A stretch of 12,887 nt of DNA from an uncultured Ruminococcus sp. (GCA_900543105.1 UQQA01000072.1:1-12887), one strand, 5' to 3'. Positions 1-6,721 are shown, counted from the first letter of the stretch. Notes: generated by a model not told the origin, from the letters alone. A program made the numbers and translations.

Positions 1-16
1 ATACCACTTCTGATAC

Positions 17-46
17 AAAAAAGCCACCCTTTCGGGTGACTTTTTC
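17..46 (+). terminator. intrinsic terminator of an upstream gene
   Basis: A 12-bp stem with one C-A mismatch (left arm 18-29, right arm 34-45) closes a TTTC loop and ends in five T. The left arm starts with an A run, so it could also stop transcription coming from the right. The gene it serves lies outside the window. Confidence 0.8.
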
Positions 47-57
47 GACAGGCTGCA

Positions 58-88
58 GCGTCGGGCAGAAATGTCCGACGCTTTTTTA
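58..88 (+). terminator. second tandem intrinsic terminator
   Basis: A 10-bp stem (58-67 with 72-81, one G-T wobble) closes a GAAA tetraloop of the GNRA class and is followed by six T. It sits 12 bases after the first terminator and has a T run only on the right, so it acts on the plus strand. Two terminators in a row shield the flotillin promoter from read-through. Confidence 0.85.
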
Positions 89-168
89 TATATAATTGTA
101 TCGGAAGCAAATTTTGTCGCAGAAAATAAAATTTTTGGCTGTAAAATTATTTACTTTTCGACAAAATA

Positions 169-177
169 TGGTATAAT
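169..177 (+). promoter_or_regulatory. extended -10 promoter of the flotillin gene
   Basis: TATAAT at 172-177 is preceded by TGG (169-171), an extended -10. The -35 region is weak (TTTACT at 150-155, 16-base spacer), as is usual for extended -10 promoters. The start codon follows about 43 bases after the expected transcription start. Confidence 0.7.
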
Positions 178-226
178 TAACTTATAGAAAATTTTCGGAC
201 TATTTTATTTGAAAGGAAGCGAATGT

Positions 227-1782
227 ATGAATTTTCTTTTGAACCACACAGGCGTACTTTTGGGGATAATTATTGCAATCGTTGTGATAATTATTCTGGC
301 TTCGGGTTATGTCAAAGCGCCGCCCGACAAGGCTTACATCATTTCGGGTATCGGCAAGAAAGCAAGGGTTGTTATCGGAAAGGCTTCGGTGAAGATACCG
401 TTTTTAGAGCGTCTTGATAAGCTTGACCTCAGCCTTATGTCTGTTGATGTAAAAACAGCCTCCGCCGTACCGACCGCTGACTATATCAACATTATGGTCG
501 ATGCTGCCGTAAACGTGAAGGTCGCACTTGACCCGGATGGACTCAGCCTTGCACAGCAGAACTTCCTTAACAAGGATAAGGTTTATATCGTTGGTGTTGC
601 AAGAGAAGTTCTCGAGGGTAATATGCGTGAGATCGTCGGAACTATGGAGCTTCGTGATATGGTTTCCAACCGTCAGAAGTTTGCCGACAAGGTTAAGGAA
701 AACGCTGCGCCCGATCTTGCGAAAATGGGTCTTGACGTTGTTTCGTTCAATGTTCAGAACTTCACCGACTCGCAGGGAGTTATCGACAACCTCGGTATCG
801 ATAATATTTCCAAGATACAAAAGGACGCTTCGATCGCCCGTGCGGTCGCTGACAGAGATGTAGCTGTTGCGAGAGCAAACGCTGAAAAAGAAGCCAACGA
901 TGCAAAGGTCGCTGCAAATCTTGAGATCGCAACAAAGCAGAATGACCTTGCCATCAAGCAGGCGGAACTCAAAAAAGCTTCCGATATCAAGAAAGCCGAA
1001 GCCGATGCAGCTTATACTATCCAGCAGGAGGAACAGCGTAAGCAGATCGAAATTACGACCGCTAATGCTAATATCGCCCGTCAGGAAAAGGAAGTTGAGC
1101 TTGAAACGCAGAAGATCGCTATTCAGGAACGCCGTCTTGATGCAGAGGTAAGAAAGAGGCAGAAGCTAAGAAGTATGAGGATGTTCAGAACGCCGAAGCC
1201 GAGCTTGCAGTCAAGCAGAAAGAAGCCGAAGCTATGTATTACCTCGCCGAGCAGTCTGCAAAGGCTACAAAAGCACAGGCTGACGCTTCGAGATATTCCG
1301 CAGAGCAGTCTGCCGAGGGTATCAGAGCCAAAGGTTACGCCGAAGCTGAGGCTGTCAGAGCAAAGGCACTCGCCGAAGCAGAGGGTCTTGACAAGAAAGC
1401 CGAAGCTATGCAGAAAATGCAGGAAGCTGCTATCCTGCAGATGTATTTTGAGAAGCTCCCCGACATTGCAAAAGATGTTGCAGAGCCTCTTGCAAATATC
1501 GATTCCATCACAATGTACGGCGAGGGAAATACCTCAAAGCTTGTGAGCGACATTACAGCATCGACAAATCAAATATCGAACGGCTTGCTTGATGGAATGG
1601 GCATTTCACTCAAAGACCTTATGAACAGTCTGCTTGCGGGCAGAGCTATCGGCGCAGGTATTGGCGCATCTATGCCGCCTGTTCAGACAGCAGGTACTGT
1701 TGATGAACCTGACAAGGTCAAAAGCGAACCTGCAAAAGAGATTCCGAAAGAACCCGTAACTACGGCAAATTCGGCTGAATAA
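227..1782 (+). pseudogene. flotillin-like SPFH-domain membrane protein, frame broken near 1157
   Basis: This reads as a flotillin/YuaG-type protein: bacterial flotillins scaffold ordered membrane microdomains. The ATG at 227 is preferred over an in-frame TTG at 209 because AAGGAAG (213-219) lies 7 bases before it. Residues about 8-26 form one membrane helix, about 30-200 the SPFH domain, and beyond that comes a long Ala/Glu/Lys/Gln-rich coiled coil. Near residue 310 the frame changes: the first frame turns into basic, non-flotillin sequence and stops at 1546, while the flotillin coiled coil continues in the -1 frame from about 1156 to the stop at 1782, ending in a glycine/alanine-rich tail. 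One extra base in the run AAGAAAGAGG (about 1150-1159) would restore a 518-residue protein, close to the roughly 510 residues of B. subtilis FloT. No nfeD-like partner is visible. It may be a sequencing error, a true mutation, or less likely ribosomal slippage at A-AAG (1153-1156). Confidence 0.8.
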
Positions 1783-1794
1783 CTACATAAAAAA

Positions 1795-1830
1795 CGCTCC
1801 GCAATTCGCATAGAAGTGAATTGCGGAGCG
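1795..1830 (-). terminator. shared convergent terminator (flotillin / CheW-CZB)
   Basis: A perfect 13-bp stem (1795-1807 with 1818-1830) closes a 10-base loop. On the minus strand it is followed by six T (A run 1789-1794), so it is strongest for the CheW gene. On the plus strand the tail is only GCTTTGTTA, so it should stop the flotillin transcript less efficiently. Confidence 0.85.
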
Positions 1831-1836
1831 GCTTTG

Positions 1837-2688
1837 TTATTTGGTTGATTCACTCGGAATATCGTGTTCGGACTTTGCGATTATTTTTTTGTCATCAATT
1901 ACAAGAATATCATCATTAACACGATTGTTTCGGGCAACACCAGTGAAAAAAGGTGATGCGAATATTCTGTCCATATTTTTTCTGCCGCTTACCGGGGTAA
2001 TCCTGTCAACAGCGAGAACCTTGTCCACAACTATAGCGACATTTCCTGCCGCAGAGTTGAATGTGACCATAGTTTCACGGAAAAACGTCTTGTAACGGCG
2101 CTTTGATTCGTCAATGATGTTGACTATTTCGGGGACATATTCGTCAAAGACCATATTCATAAGCTCCGTGAGCTTGCGGGTCTTGTCGGGTGAATCGGGA
2201 CGCTTGCGTATCTCTGCGATCTTTTCGGCGGTGTGATGAAGCTCCTCGTGCGGCTTCTCGATCTTGTGGAGGGAAAAGTCGGCATTGTGAGGGTTTTTCT
2301 TGAATTTGTCGTACCATTTGCCGAATTCGCATTTGTGAGGGTCGGTTGTGAGCGTAAAATCGATATCAGCTTCAACGCAGTGTTTTAACTCATTCGCCCA
2401 GTTGAGATGATCCTGCTCGCGAGCCTCAAGCATAGCCGTGAAATCAGCACATTCCTTTTCAAGCGACTGATAGCCAAATAAGCTTCTCATATCGATAACA
2501 GGGTAGACTTCACCGCGAATGTCAACGATGCCACGGTATTCAGCCGGCGCATCGGGAACAGGTGTTAAATTATCGGGCGGAACAAGTATTCCCGTAACAA
2601 ATTCTGTGTTGATAGCGTATGTAAAACCATTGAGTGAAAAAATCAACCAGGGAAGGTCGTTGCTGAGAATTCCGTTATTGTCTTCCAT
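1837..2688 (-). CDS. CheW-like coupling protein with an inserted CZB zinc-binding domain
   Basis: CheW proteins couple chemoreceptors to the CheA kinase in the cytoplasm. Residues about 13-72 are the first half of a CheW fold, including RGIVDIRGEVYPVIDMRSLFG, broken here as RGIVDIRGEV and YPVIDMRSLFG. Residues about 200-272 are the second half (MVTFNSAAGNVAIVVDKV, then a closing ILVIDDKKII). Between them, about 83-195, lies a chemoreceptor zinc-binding (CZB) helical domain with H94 (DHLNW), C120 (HKCEFGKWYDKF), H147 and H151 (PHEELH). The C-to-H spacing of 27 and H-to-H spacing of 4 match the 3-His/1-Cys zinc site of E. coli DgcZ (H22/C52/H79/H83, from memory). In studied CZB proteins this core responds to zinc or hypochlorous acid, so a sensory coupling protein is a fair inference. 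It is a single-gene unit: GGAGGA lies 7 bases before the ATG, and no other chemotaxis gene is in the window. Confidence 0.88.
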   Translation of the reverse strand: MEDNNGILSNDLPWLIFSLNGFTYAINTEFVTGILVPPDNLTPVPDAPAEYRGIVDIRGEVYPVIDMRSLFGYQSLEKECADFTAMLEAREQDHLNWANELKHCVEADIDFTLTTDPHKCEFGKWYDKFKKNPHNADFSLHKIEKPHEELHHTAEKIAEIRKRPDSPDKTRKLTELMNMVFDEYVPEIVNIIDESKRRYKTFFRETMVTFNSAAGNVAIVVDKVLAVDRITPVSGRKNMDRIFASPFFTGVARNNRVNDDILVIDDKKIIAKSEHDIPSESTK

Positions 2689-2721
2689 TTCAGATTCCTC
2701 CGTAAAGATAATACTATATTT

Positions 2722-2750
2722 ATTATAGCAAAAAAAGTTGCAGTTTGCAA
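2722..2750 (-). promoter_or_regulatory. promoter of the CheW-CZB gene
   Basis: On the minus strand TTGCAA (2745-2750) and TATAAT (2722-2727) are 17 bases apart. The expected start of transcription is near 2715, about 27 bases upstream of the ATG. Confidence 0.75.
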
Positions 2751-2820
2751 ATACTTTTTGGATAATTCACAATATATTAACATAATAGGCATCTAAAATA
2801 TGTAAAATAAATCTTTACGA

Positions 2821-2849
2821 TTGACTTTTGTAGAAAAATGGTGTAAAAT
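2821..2849 (+). promoter_or_regulatory. distal candidate promoter of the rpsF operon
   Basis: TTGACT (2821-2826) and TAAAAT (2844-2849) are separated by 17 bases. A second hexamer TATAAT at 2849-2854 is too far from this -35 (22 bases). Transcripts from here would carry about 150 bases of leader ahead of rpsF. Confidence 0.5.
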
Positions 2850-2913
2850 ATAATATAGTGTTATTCAGTAAGGGCGAAATTAAAAGTTTTTTAGGAAATT
2901 TCTGAAAAAAAGC

Positions 2914-2942
2914 TTGACAAGCCTGCCTGAATCTGATATAAT
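2914..2942 (+). promoter_or_regulatory. consensus sigma-A promoter of rpsF-ssb-rpsR
   Basis: TTGACA (2914-2919), a 17-base spacer and TATAAT (2937-2942) are a full consensus match. An A-tract just upstream (2904-2911) could act as an UP element. This fits the high expression expected of ribosomal protein genes. Confidence 0.9.
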
Positions 2943-2955
2943 ACTAATGTTATCC

Positions 2956-2984
2956 TTGCTCATACTAATTTAATGTGTGAGTAA
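2956..2984 (+). promoter_or_regulatory. rpsF leader hairpin, possible S6:S18 autoregulatory site
   Basis: A 10-bp stem (2956-2965 with 2975-2984, two G-T pairs) with the 9-base loop TAATTTAAT lies at the very 5' end of the mRNA, about 7 bases after the predicted start and about 10 before the ribosome site. Many bacteria have an rpsF leader bound by the S6:S18 complex. The position is right, but I could not match the published conserved CCG-containing motif, so the function is a guess. Confidence 0.35.
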
Positions 2985-3007
2985 ATCCAAGAGGAGGTGT
3001 ATTTATA

Positions 3008-3298
3008 ATGGCAAAGTTAAACGAATCTTACGAGGCCATGGTAATCTACAGCTTGACAAACGGTGAGGACGCTGCTAAGGCTCTTATCGAAAAGTTCAAG
3101 GGTATGATCGAAGCTAACGGCACACTCGAAAGCGTTGACGAGTGGGGCAAGAAGAAGCTTGCTTACGAGATCGACGACCAGGCAGAGGGCTACTATGTTC
3201 TCTACACATTCAATGCAAAGCCTGAGTTCCCCGCAGAATTCGAGCGTGTACTCAAGATCACAGACGGCGTTATGCGTTGCCTCGTTACTGTAAAGTAA
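3008..3298 (+). CDS. rpsF: 30S ribosomal protein S6
   Basis: S6 binds the central domain of 16S rRNA as a dimer with S18, which is encoded two genes downstream. The 96-residue length and the sequence are typical: the N-terminal YEAMVIYSL strand, the KKKLAYEIDDQAEGYYVLYTF stretch (seen as KKKLAYEID then EGYYVLYTF), and FERVLKITDGVMRCLVTVK at the end. An unusually strong GAGGAGGTG (2991-2999) lies about 8 bases before the ATG. It is the first gene of the classic rpsF-ssb-rpsR operon and is followed 24 bases later by ssb. The stop at 3296-3298 is intact. Confidence 0.97.
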   Translation: MAKLNESYEAMVIYSLTNGEDAAKALIEKFKGMIEANGTLESVDEWGKKKLAYEIDDQAEGYYVLYTFNAKPEFPAEFERVLKITDGVMRCLVTVK

Positions 3299-3322
3299 TG
3301 ATTGACAGGGAGGTTGATTATA

Positions 3323-3847
3323 TTGCTTAATTCTTGTGCGATCAATAAGGTCATTCTTATGGGTAGACTTACTCAGAACCCTGAGTTAAGACAAGCTCCG
3401 AGTGGCGCAAGCACTTGTCGTTTTACAGTTGCTGTAGACAGAGGAATGAACAGTTCTACAAATGAACGTCAGACCGATTTTATTACAGTAAATGCATGGG
3501 ACAAGAATGCTGAATTTGCCAGCCGTTACCTTACAAAGGGACGTTTGGTGCTTGTTGAGGGAAATCTCAGAACAGGTTCTTATGATGACCGTAATCACCC
3601 TGATGTAAAGCATTATACTTGCGAAGTAGTTGCTGAAAGAATCTCTTTTGGCGAAACGAAATCTTCACAGGATCATAGTGCCGGCGGATATGCTCCACAG
3701 CAGTTTTCTCAGCCGCAGTACAGCCAGCCTCAGTATAGTCAGCAGCCTGCACAGCCACAGCAGCCACAGAATAACCAGCAGGGTTTCTCTGTAGGCGACC
3801 TTAGTGATTTTGAAGAAGTGATTGGAAACAATGAATTGCCTTTCTGA
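3323..3847 (+). CDS. ssb: single-stranded DNA-binding protein
   Basis: SSB coats single-stranded DNA in replication, repair and recombination and recruits partners through its C-terminal tip. Residues about 7-111 are the OB fold (NKVILMGRLTQNPELR at its start, then RQTDFITVNAWDKNAEF). A flexible Gln/Pro-rich linker follows with a short repeat (SQPQYSQPQYSQQ), and the tip is NNELPF, a mild variant of the acidic DDDLPF. I chose the TTG at 3323 because GGGAGG (3308-3313) lies 9 bases before it; the frame stays open back to a TTG at 3302, but that start would place the ribosome site inside the gene. The product is 174 residues, a normal size. It lies between rpsF and rpsR, as in B. subtilis. Confidence 0.95.
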   Translation: MLNSCAINKVILMGRLTQNPELRQAPSGASTCRFTVAVDRGMNSSTNERQTDFITVNAWDKNAEFASRYLTKGRLVLVEGNLRTGSYDDRNHPDVKHYTCEVVAERISFGETKSSQDHSAGGYAPQQFSQPQYSQPQYSQQPAQPQQPQNNQQGFSVGDLSDFEEVIGNNELPF

Positions 3848-3893
3848 TCGCATCACTAATTTTTGATCATATTTTAAACAGGAGGTTATTATC

Positions 3894-4145
3894 ATGGAGA
3901 AAGATAGAGAGAGATCTCCTCGCGGCGGCATGAAGAGAACCCGTAAAAAGGTTTGTATGTTCTGCGCTGACAGAGTAGAGAAGATCGATTATAAAGATAT
4001 TCAGAGACTTAAGAAGTGCATGACTGAAAGATCCAAGATCCTTCCCAGACGTGTAACTGGTACTTGCGCTTATCACCAGAGAGAACTTACAAAGGCTATC
4101 AAGAGAGCAAGATACATTGCACTCGTTCCTTATGTTTCTGACTAA
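3894..4145 (+). CDS. rpsR: 30S ribosomal protein S18
   Basis: S18 is the small-subunit partner of S6. The 83-residue protein has a basic N terminus, then KVCMFC and GTCAYHQRELTKAIKRAR, which is the family core. It is a zinc-type (C+) S18: C21-x2-C24 pairs with C58-x2-H61. Many bacteria carry zinc-free paralogues; none is visible here. GGAGGT (3881-3886) lies 7 bases before the ATG. It is the last gene of the operon, 46 bases after ssb, and a strong terminator follows 19 bases downstream. Confidence 0.97.
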   Translation: MEKDRERSPRGGMKRTRKKVCMFCADRVEKIDYKDIQRLKKCMTERSKILPRRVTGTCAYHQRELTKAIKRARYIALVPYVSD

Positions 4146-4164
4146 TTTATGTTAAAAACAACAG

Positions 4165-4198
4165 ATCCACTTCCGATTTTTTCGGAGGTGGATTTTTT
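4165..4198 (+). terminator. terminator of the rpsF-ssb-rpsR operon
   Basis: An 11-bp stem (4165-4175 with 4183-4193, one G-T pair) closes a 7-base loop and runs straight into a T6 tract (4193-4198). Confidence 0.9.
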
Positions 4199-4241
4199 GC
4201 TTTCAAAACATACAACAGGGGAGTGGCGTGTATCAATATTG

Positions 4242-4361
4242 AACGTATAATACTAAACACCAATAAAATACAGGAAAAAATCTGCGCCGAAATCCTATAT
4301 ATTCGAGATTGTCGGCTTGATTTTTCCCAAATTTTAAATGGTGTTTAGTATAAAACGTATA
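4242..4361. repeat. MITE-like palindromic element with 8-bp flanking direct repeat
   Basis: The arms ATACTAAACACC (4250-4261) and GGTGTTTAGTAT (4340-4351) are a perfect 12-bp inverted repeat. Pairing continues inward with small gaps: AAAAT with ATTTT, GGAAAAAATC with GATTTTTCC, and GCCGA (4286-4290) with TCGGC (4312-4316), giving arms of about 40 bp around a loop of about 21 bases. The octamer AACGTATA occurs on both sides, at 4242-4249 and 4354-4361, and looks like a target-site duplication, though the right copy begins two bases outside the perfect arm. No reading frame lies inside. It sits between two convergent operons. It could be a non-autonomous transposable element or a structured RNA; the former fits better. 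Confidence 0.6.
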
Positions 4362-4370
4362 GACATATAA

Positions 4371-4403
4371 AAAGGCTGTACAGCGCTAAACTGTACAGCC
4401 TTT
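4371..4403 (-). terminator. groEL terminator (bidirectional)
   Basis: A perfect 13-bp stem (4371-4383 with 4391-4403) closes the 7-base loop CGCTAAA. On the minus strand the transcript continues into TTTTTATA, so it ends the groES-groEL transcript about 33 bases past the stop codon. The A/T ends also allow action on the plus strand. Confidence 0.88.
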
Positions 4404-4405
4404 AA

Positions 4406-4440
4406 AATTACGAATCACGCATTAAGCATTACGCATTAAT
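4406..4440. repeat. five degenerate heptanucleotide tandem repeats
   Basis: Reading plus strand in steps of seven gives AATTACG, AATCACG, CATTAAG, CATTACG, CATTAAT. Each unit differs from its neighbours by one to three bases. The last unit covers the groEL stop codon (4436-4438). Similar 7-base tandem repeats occur in spacers of other bacteria; no function is implied by the sequence. Confidence 0.55.
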
Positions 4441-6061
4441 ACATTCCGCCCATGCCTGCTGCAGGAGCCGGTGCAGGATTTTCTTCCTTGATGTCAGCAA
4501 CAAGGCTCTCGGTTGTAAGAACCATAGCTGCAACGGAAGCTGCATTCTGGAGTGCAGAACGTGTAACCTTTGTCGGGTCAACAATACCTGCAGGGATCAT
4601 ATCACCGTAGGTCTCGTTGTAAGCATCAAATCCGTAGCCAACCTTTTTGGAACGAACGATCTTGTCAAGAATTACGCTGCCCTCAAGACCTGCGTTTGCT
4701 GCGATCTGACGGATAGGTTCTTCAAGTGCCTTGAGAACGATGGAAGCGCCTGTCTTTTCATCACCGCTGAGTGAGGAAACAAGCTTTGTTACAGCAGGCA
4801 TTGCATTGATGAATGCTGTGCCGCCGCCTGCTACGATACCCTCTTCAACAGCAGCCTTTGTAGCGGAGAGTGCATCTTCGATACGAAGCTTCTTTTCCTT
4901 CATTTCGATCTCGGTTGCAGCACCAACTCTGATCACAGCAACACCGCCGCTGAGCTTTGCAAGTCTTTCCTGAAGCTTTTCCTTGTCGAACTCGGAAGTT
5001 GTTGTTTCGATCTGTGCCTTTATCTGATTGATCCTTTCCTTGATGTCCTGCTTGTTGCCTGCGCCGTCAACGATAACTGTGTTTTCCTTTGTGATCTTGA
5101 CCTGTTTAGCCTGACCGAGCTGTTCCATAGATGTGTCGGAAAGTTCAAGTCCGATCTCGGAGGAAATTACCTGACCGCCCGTGAGGATAGCTATATCCTG
5201 AAGCATTTCCTTACGTCTGTCGCCGAAGCCCGGAGCTTTAACAGCTACGCAGGTGAATGTGCCTCTGAGCTTGTTTACGATAAGGGTGGAAAGTGCTTCG
5301 CCCTCAACATCTTCTGCTATGATAACGAGCTTCTTGCCTGTCTTAACGATCTGTTCGAGAAGAGGGAGGATTTCCTGAATGGAGGAGATCTTCTTGTCTG
5401 TGATAAGAATGTAAGCGTCATCAATAACAGCTTCCATCTTGTCTGTGTCGGTTACCATATAAGGTGTGATGTAACCTCTGTCGAACTGCATACCCTCAAC
5501 AACCTCGGAGTATGTTTCAGCAGTCTTGGATTCTTCGATTGTGATTACGCCGTCAGCTGTGACCTTTTCCATGGCCTCAGCAATGAGCTTGCCGACATTT
5601 TCATCAGCAGCGGAGTTTGCGGCAACGCTTGCGATATCGTCAGAGCCGGAGATCTGAACGGAGTTAGCCTTGATAGCTTCAACAGCGGTGTCAACAGCCT
5701 TAGCCATACCCTTACGAACGATCATCGGGTTTGCACCTGCTGCAATATTCTTCATACCCTCTCTGATAAGTGCCTGAGCAAGAAGTGTAGCGGTTGTTGT
5801 ACCGTCACCTGCTGCATCGTTTGTCTTTGTAGCAACTTCCTTAACGAGCTGTGCGCCCATGTTCTCAAATGGGTCTTCGAGTTCGATCTCCTTGGCGATA
5901 GTAACACCGTCGTTTGTGATAAGGGGAGCGCCGAACTTCTTGTCGAGAACAACGTTTCTGCCCTTAGGTCCGAGTGTGATCTTTACTGTATTTGCAAGCT
6001 TGTCAATACCTGCCTGAAGCGACTTTCTTGCTTCTTCGCCGTAAGCTATATTCTTTGCCAT
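4436..6061 (-). CDS. groEL: chaperonin GroEL (Hsp60)
   Basis: GroEL forms the double-ring ATP-driven folding chamber in the cytoplasm, capped by GroES. The 541-residue protein is full length: MAKNIAYGEEARKSL start, TLGPKGRNVVLDKKFGAP, nucleotide-site NDAAGDGTTTATLLAQ with D86, EDALSATKAAVEEGIVAGGG in two stretches holding the catalytic Asp of RIEDAL, and a C-terminal AGMGGMY tail shorter than the usual GGM repeats. The ATG at 6061 is used: AAGGAG (6072-6077) lies about 10 bases before it, while the in-frame TTG at 6070 almost touches that site. It follows groES by 37 bases in the same transcript and so shares the CIRCE operator. No frame damage is seen. Confidence 0.98.
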   Translation of the reverse strand: MAKNIAYGEEARKSLQAGIDKLANTVKITLGPKGRNVVLDKKFGAPLITNDGVTIAKEIELEDPFENMGAQLVKEVATKTNDAAGDGTTTATLLAQALIREGMKNIAAGANPMIVRKGMAKAVDTAVEAIKANSVQISGSDDIASVAANSAADENVGKLIAEAMEKVTADGVITIEESKTAETYSEVVEGMQFDRGYITPYMVTDTDKMEAVIDDAYILITDKKISSIQEILPLLEQIVKTGKKLVIIAEDVEGEALSTLIVNKLRGTFTCVAVKAPGFGDRRKEMLQDIAILTGGQVISSEIGLELSDTSMEQLGQAKQVKITKENTVIVDGAGNKQDIKERINQIKAQIETTTSEFDKEKLQERLAKLSGGVAVIRVGAATEIEMKEKKLRIEDALSATKAAVEEGIVAGGGTAFINAMPAVTKLVSSLSGDEKTGASIVLKALEEPIRQIAANAGLEGSVILDKIVRSKKVGYGFDAYNETYGDMIPAGIVDPTKVTRSALQNAASVAAMVLTTESLVADIKEENPAPAPAAGMGGMY

Positions 6062-6098
6062 ATAAATCAATCTCCTTGTAATAAAATATCAGGTGAAA

Positions 6099-6383
6099 TT
6101 ATTCAACAACTGCGAGAATATCGTCCTGACGGAGGATTGTGTATTCCTGACCGTCGATCTTTACCTCTGTGCCGCTGTACTTGGAAATGAGAACTTTCTG
6201 ACCTTTCTTAACGATCATCTTGACTTCCTTGCCGTCAACAACGCCGCCCGGTCCAACTTCAACGATCTCTGCGATCTGTGGCTTTTCCTTAGCCGAACCT
6301 GCGAGGATAATGCCGCTCTTGGTGGTTTCCTCGGCCTCGGTCATCTTAATTACAACTCTGTCTGCAAGTGGTTTGATAGTCAT
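6099..6383 (-). CDS. groES: co-chaperonin GroES (Hsp10)
   Basis: GroES is the heptameric lid of the GroEL chamber. The 94-residue protein is complete: IKPLADRVVIK at the start, a mobile loop EAEETTKSGIILAGSAKEKP (residues about 16-35) that contacts GroEL, VGPGG, and a closing YTILRQDDILAVVE. The ribosome site AAGGAGGA (6391-6398) lies 7 bases before the ATG. It is the first gene of the groES-groEL operon. Confidence 0.98.
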   Translation of the reverse strand: MTIKPLADRVVIKMTEAEETTKSGIILAGSAKEKPQIAEIVEVGPGGVVDGKEVKMIVKKGQKVLISKYSGTEVKIDGQEYTILRQDDILAVVE

Positions 6384-6434
6384 TTAAGACTCCTCCTTAT
6401 ATTATATAGTATTAGCAATGTTATCATCACTCTG

Positions 6435-6461
6435 TTAGCACTCTTACTTCCTGAGTGCTAA
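6435..6461 (-). promoter_or_regulatory. CIRCE operator for HrcA
   Basis: TTAGCACTC (6435-6443), a 9-base spacer and GAGTGCTAA (6453-6461) are an exact match to the CIRCE consensus. HrcA binds CIRCE and represses chaperone genes until heat shock. The site covers the predicted transcription start of groES-groEL. The hrcA gene itself is not in the window. Confidence 0.97.
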
Positions 6462-6465
6462 ATAT

Positions 6466-6493
6466 ATTTTACCATATTCATATAGAAAATCAA
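6466..6493 (-). promoter_or_regulatory. groES-groEL promoter
   Basis: On the minus strand TTGATT (6488-6493), a 16-base spacer and TAAAAT (6466-6471) preceded by TGG (extended -10). Transcription should begin near 6459, inside CIRCE, the usual arrangement for this operon. Confidence 0.8.
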
Positions 6494-6660
6494 GAGCTTT
6501 CACATATTTTTCTCAAAACTTTAGCAATATGCACAATTAATTCTATAAATATGCTCTTTAAATATAAAATATGTCAAAAATTTGAGTCGCTTTACGGTTA
6601 AGCTTCGTTAATACTCAATATAATGTCTGATTTTTGACAGATAATACTATTATAGAATAA
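6494..6660. other. AT-rich spacer with an imperfect inverted repeat, no gene
   Basis: I see no gene between the groES promoter and the pgk terminator. The spacer holds a nested inverted repeat: TGTCAAAAAT (6572-6581) with ATTTTTGACA (6630-6639), and inside it TTGAGT (6582-6587) with ACTCAA (6613-6618). An 11-base stretch on one side only makes it asymmetric. Two hexamers TTGACA (6634-6639 plus; the mirror copy on minus) lack a -10 at a usable distance. Confidence 0.4.
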
Positions 6661-6694
6661 AAACTGCCGCCCGAGCTAAAACCCGAGCAGCAGT
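6658..6694 (-). terminator. pgk terminator
   Basis: On the minus strand a 13-bp stem (6682-6694 with 6663-6675) has three G-T wobble pairs and a 6-base loop, followed by a T5 run. On the plus strand the wobbles become C-A mismatches, so it works only for pgk. Confidence 0.85.
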
Positions 6695-6721
6695 CCTTAT
6701 AAATTCATGTTTCAGAAGCAA

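Noticed and set aside
209..226. TTG at 209 as the flotillin start
   Set aside because: It would translate the ribosome site; the ATG at 227 has AAGGAAG at proper distance.
1145..1200. Programmed -1 frameshifting in the flotillin gene
   Set aside because: Only the A-AAG tetramer is present; the upstream GAGG is about 5 bases away rather than 10-14, and no strong downstream hairpin is seen. A mutation or read error is simpler.
4406..4440. CRISPR-like array
   Set aside because: Units are 7 bases with no spacers; this is a simple tandem repeat.
6401..6406. TATAAT-like hexamer just upstream of groES on the minus strand
   Set aside because: It is only a few bases from the ribosome site and has no matching -35; the promoter at 6466-6493 with CIRCE at its start is the standard layout.
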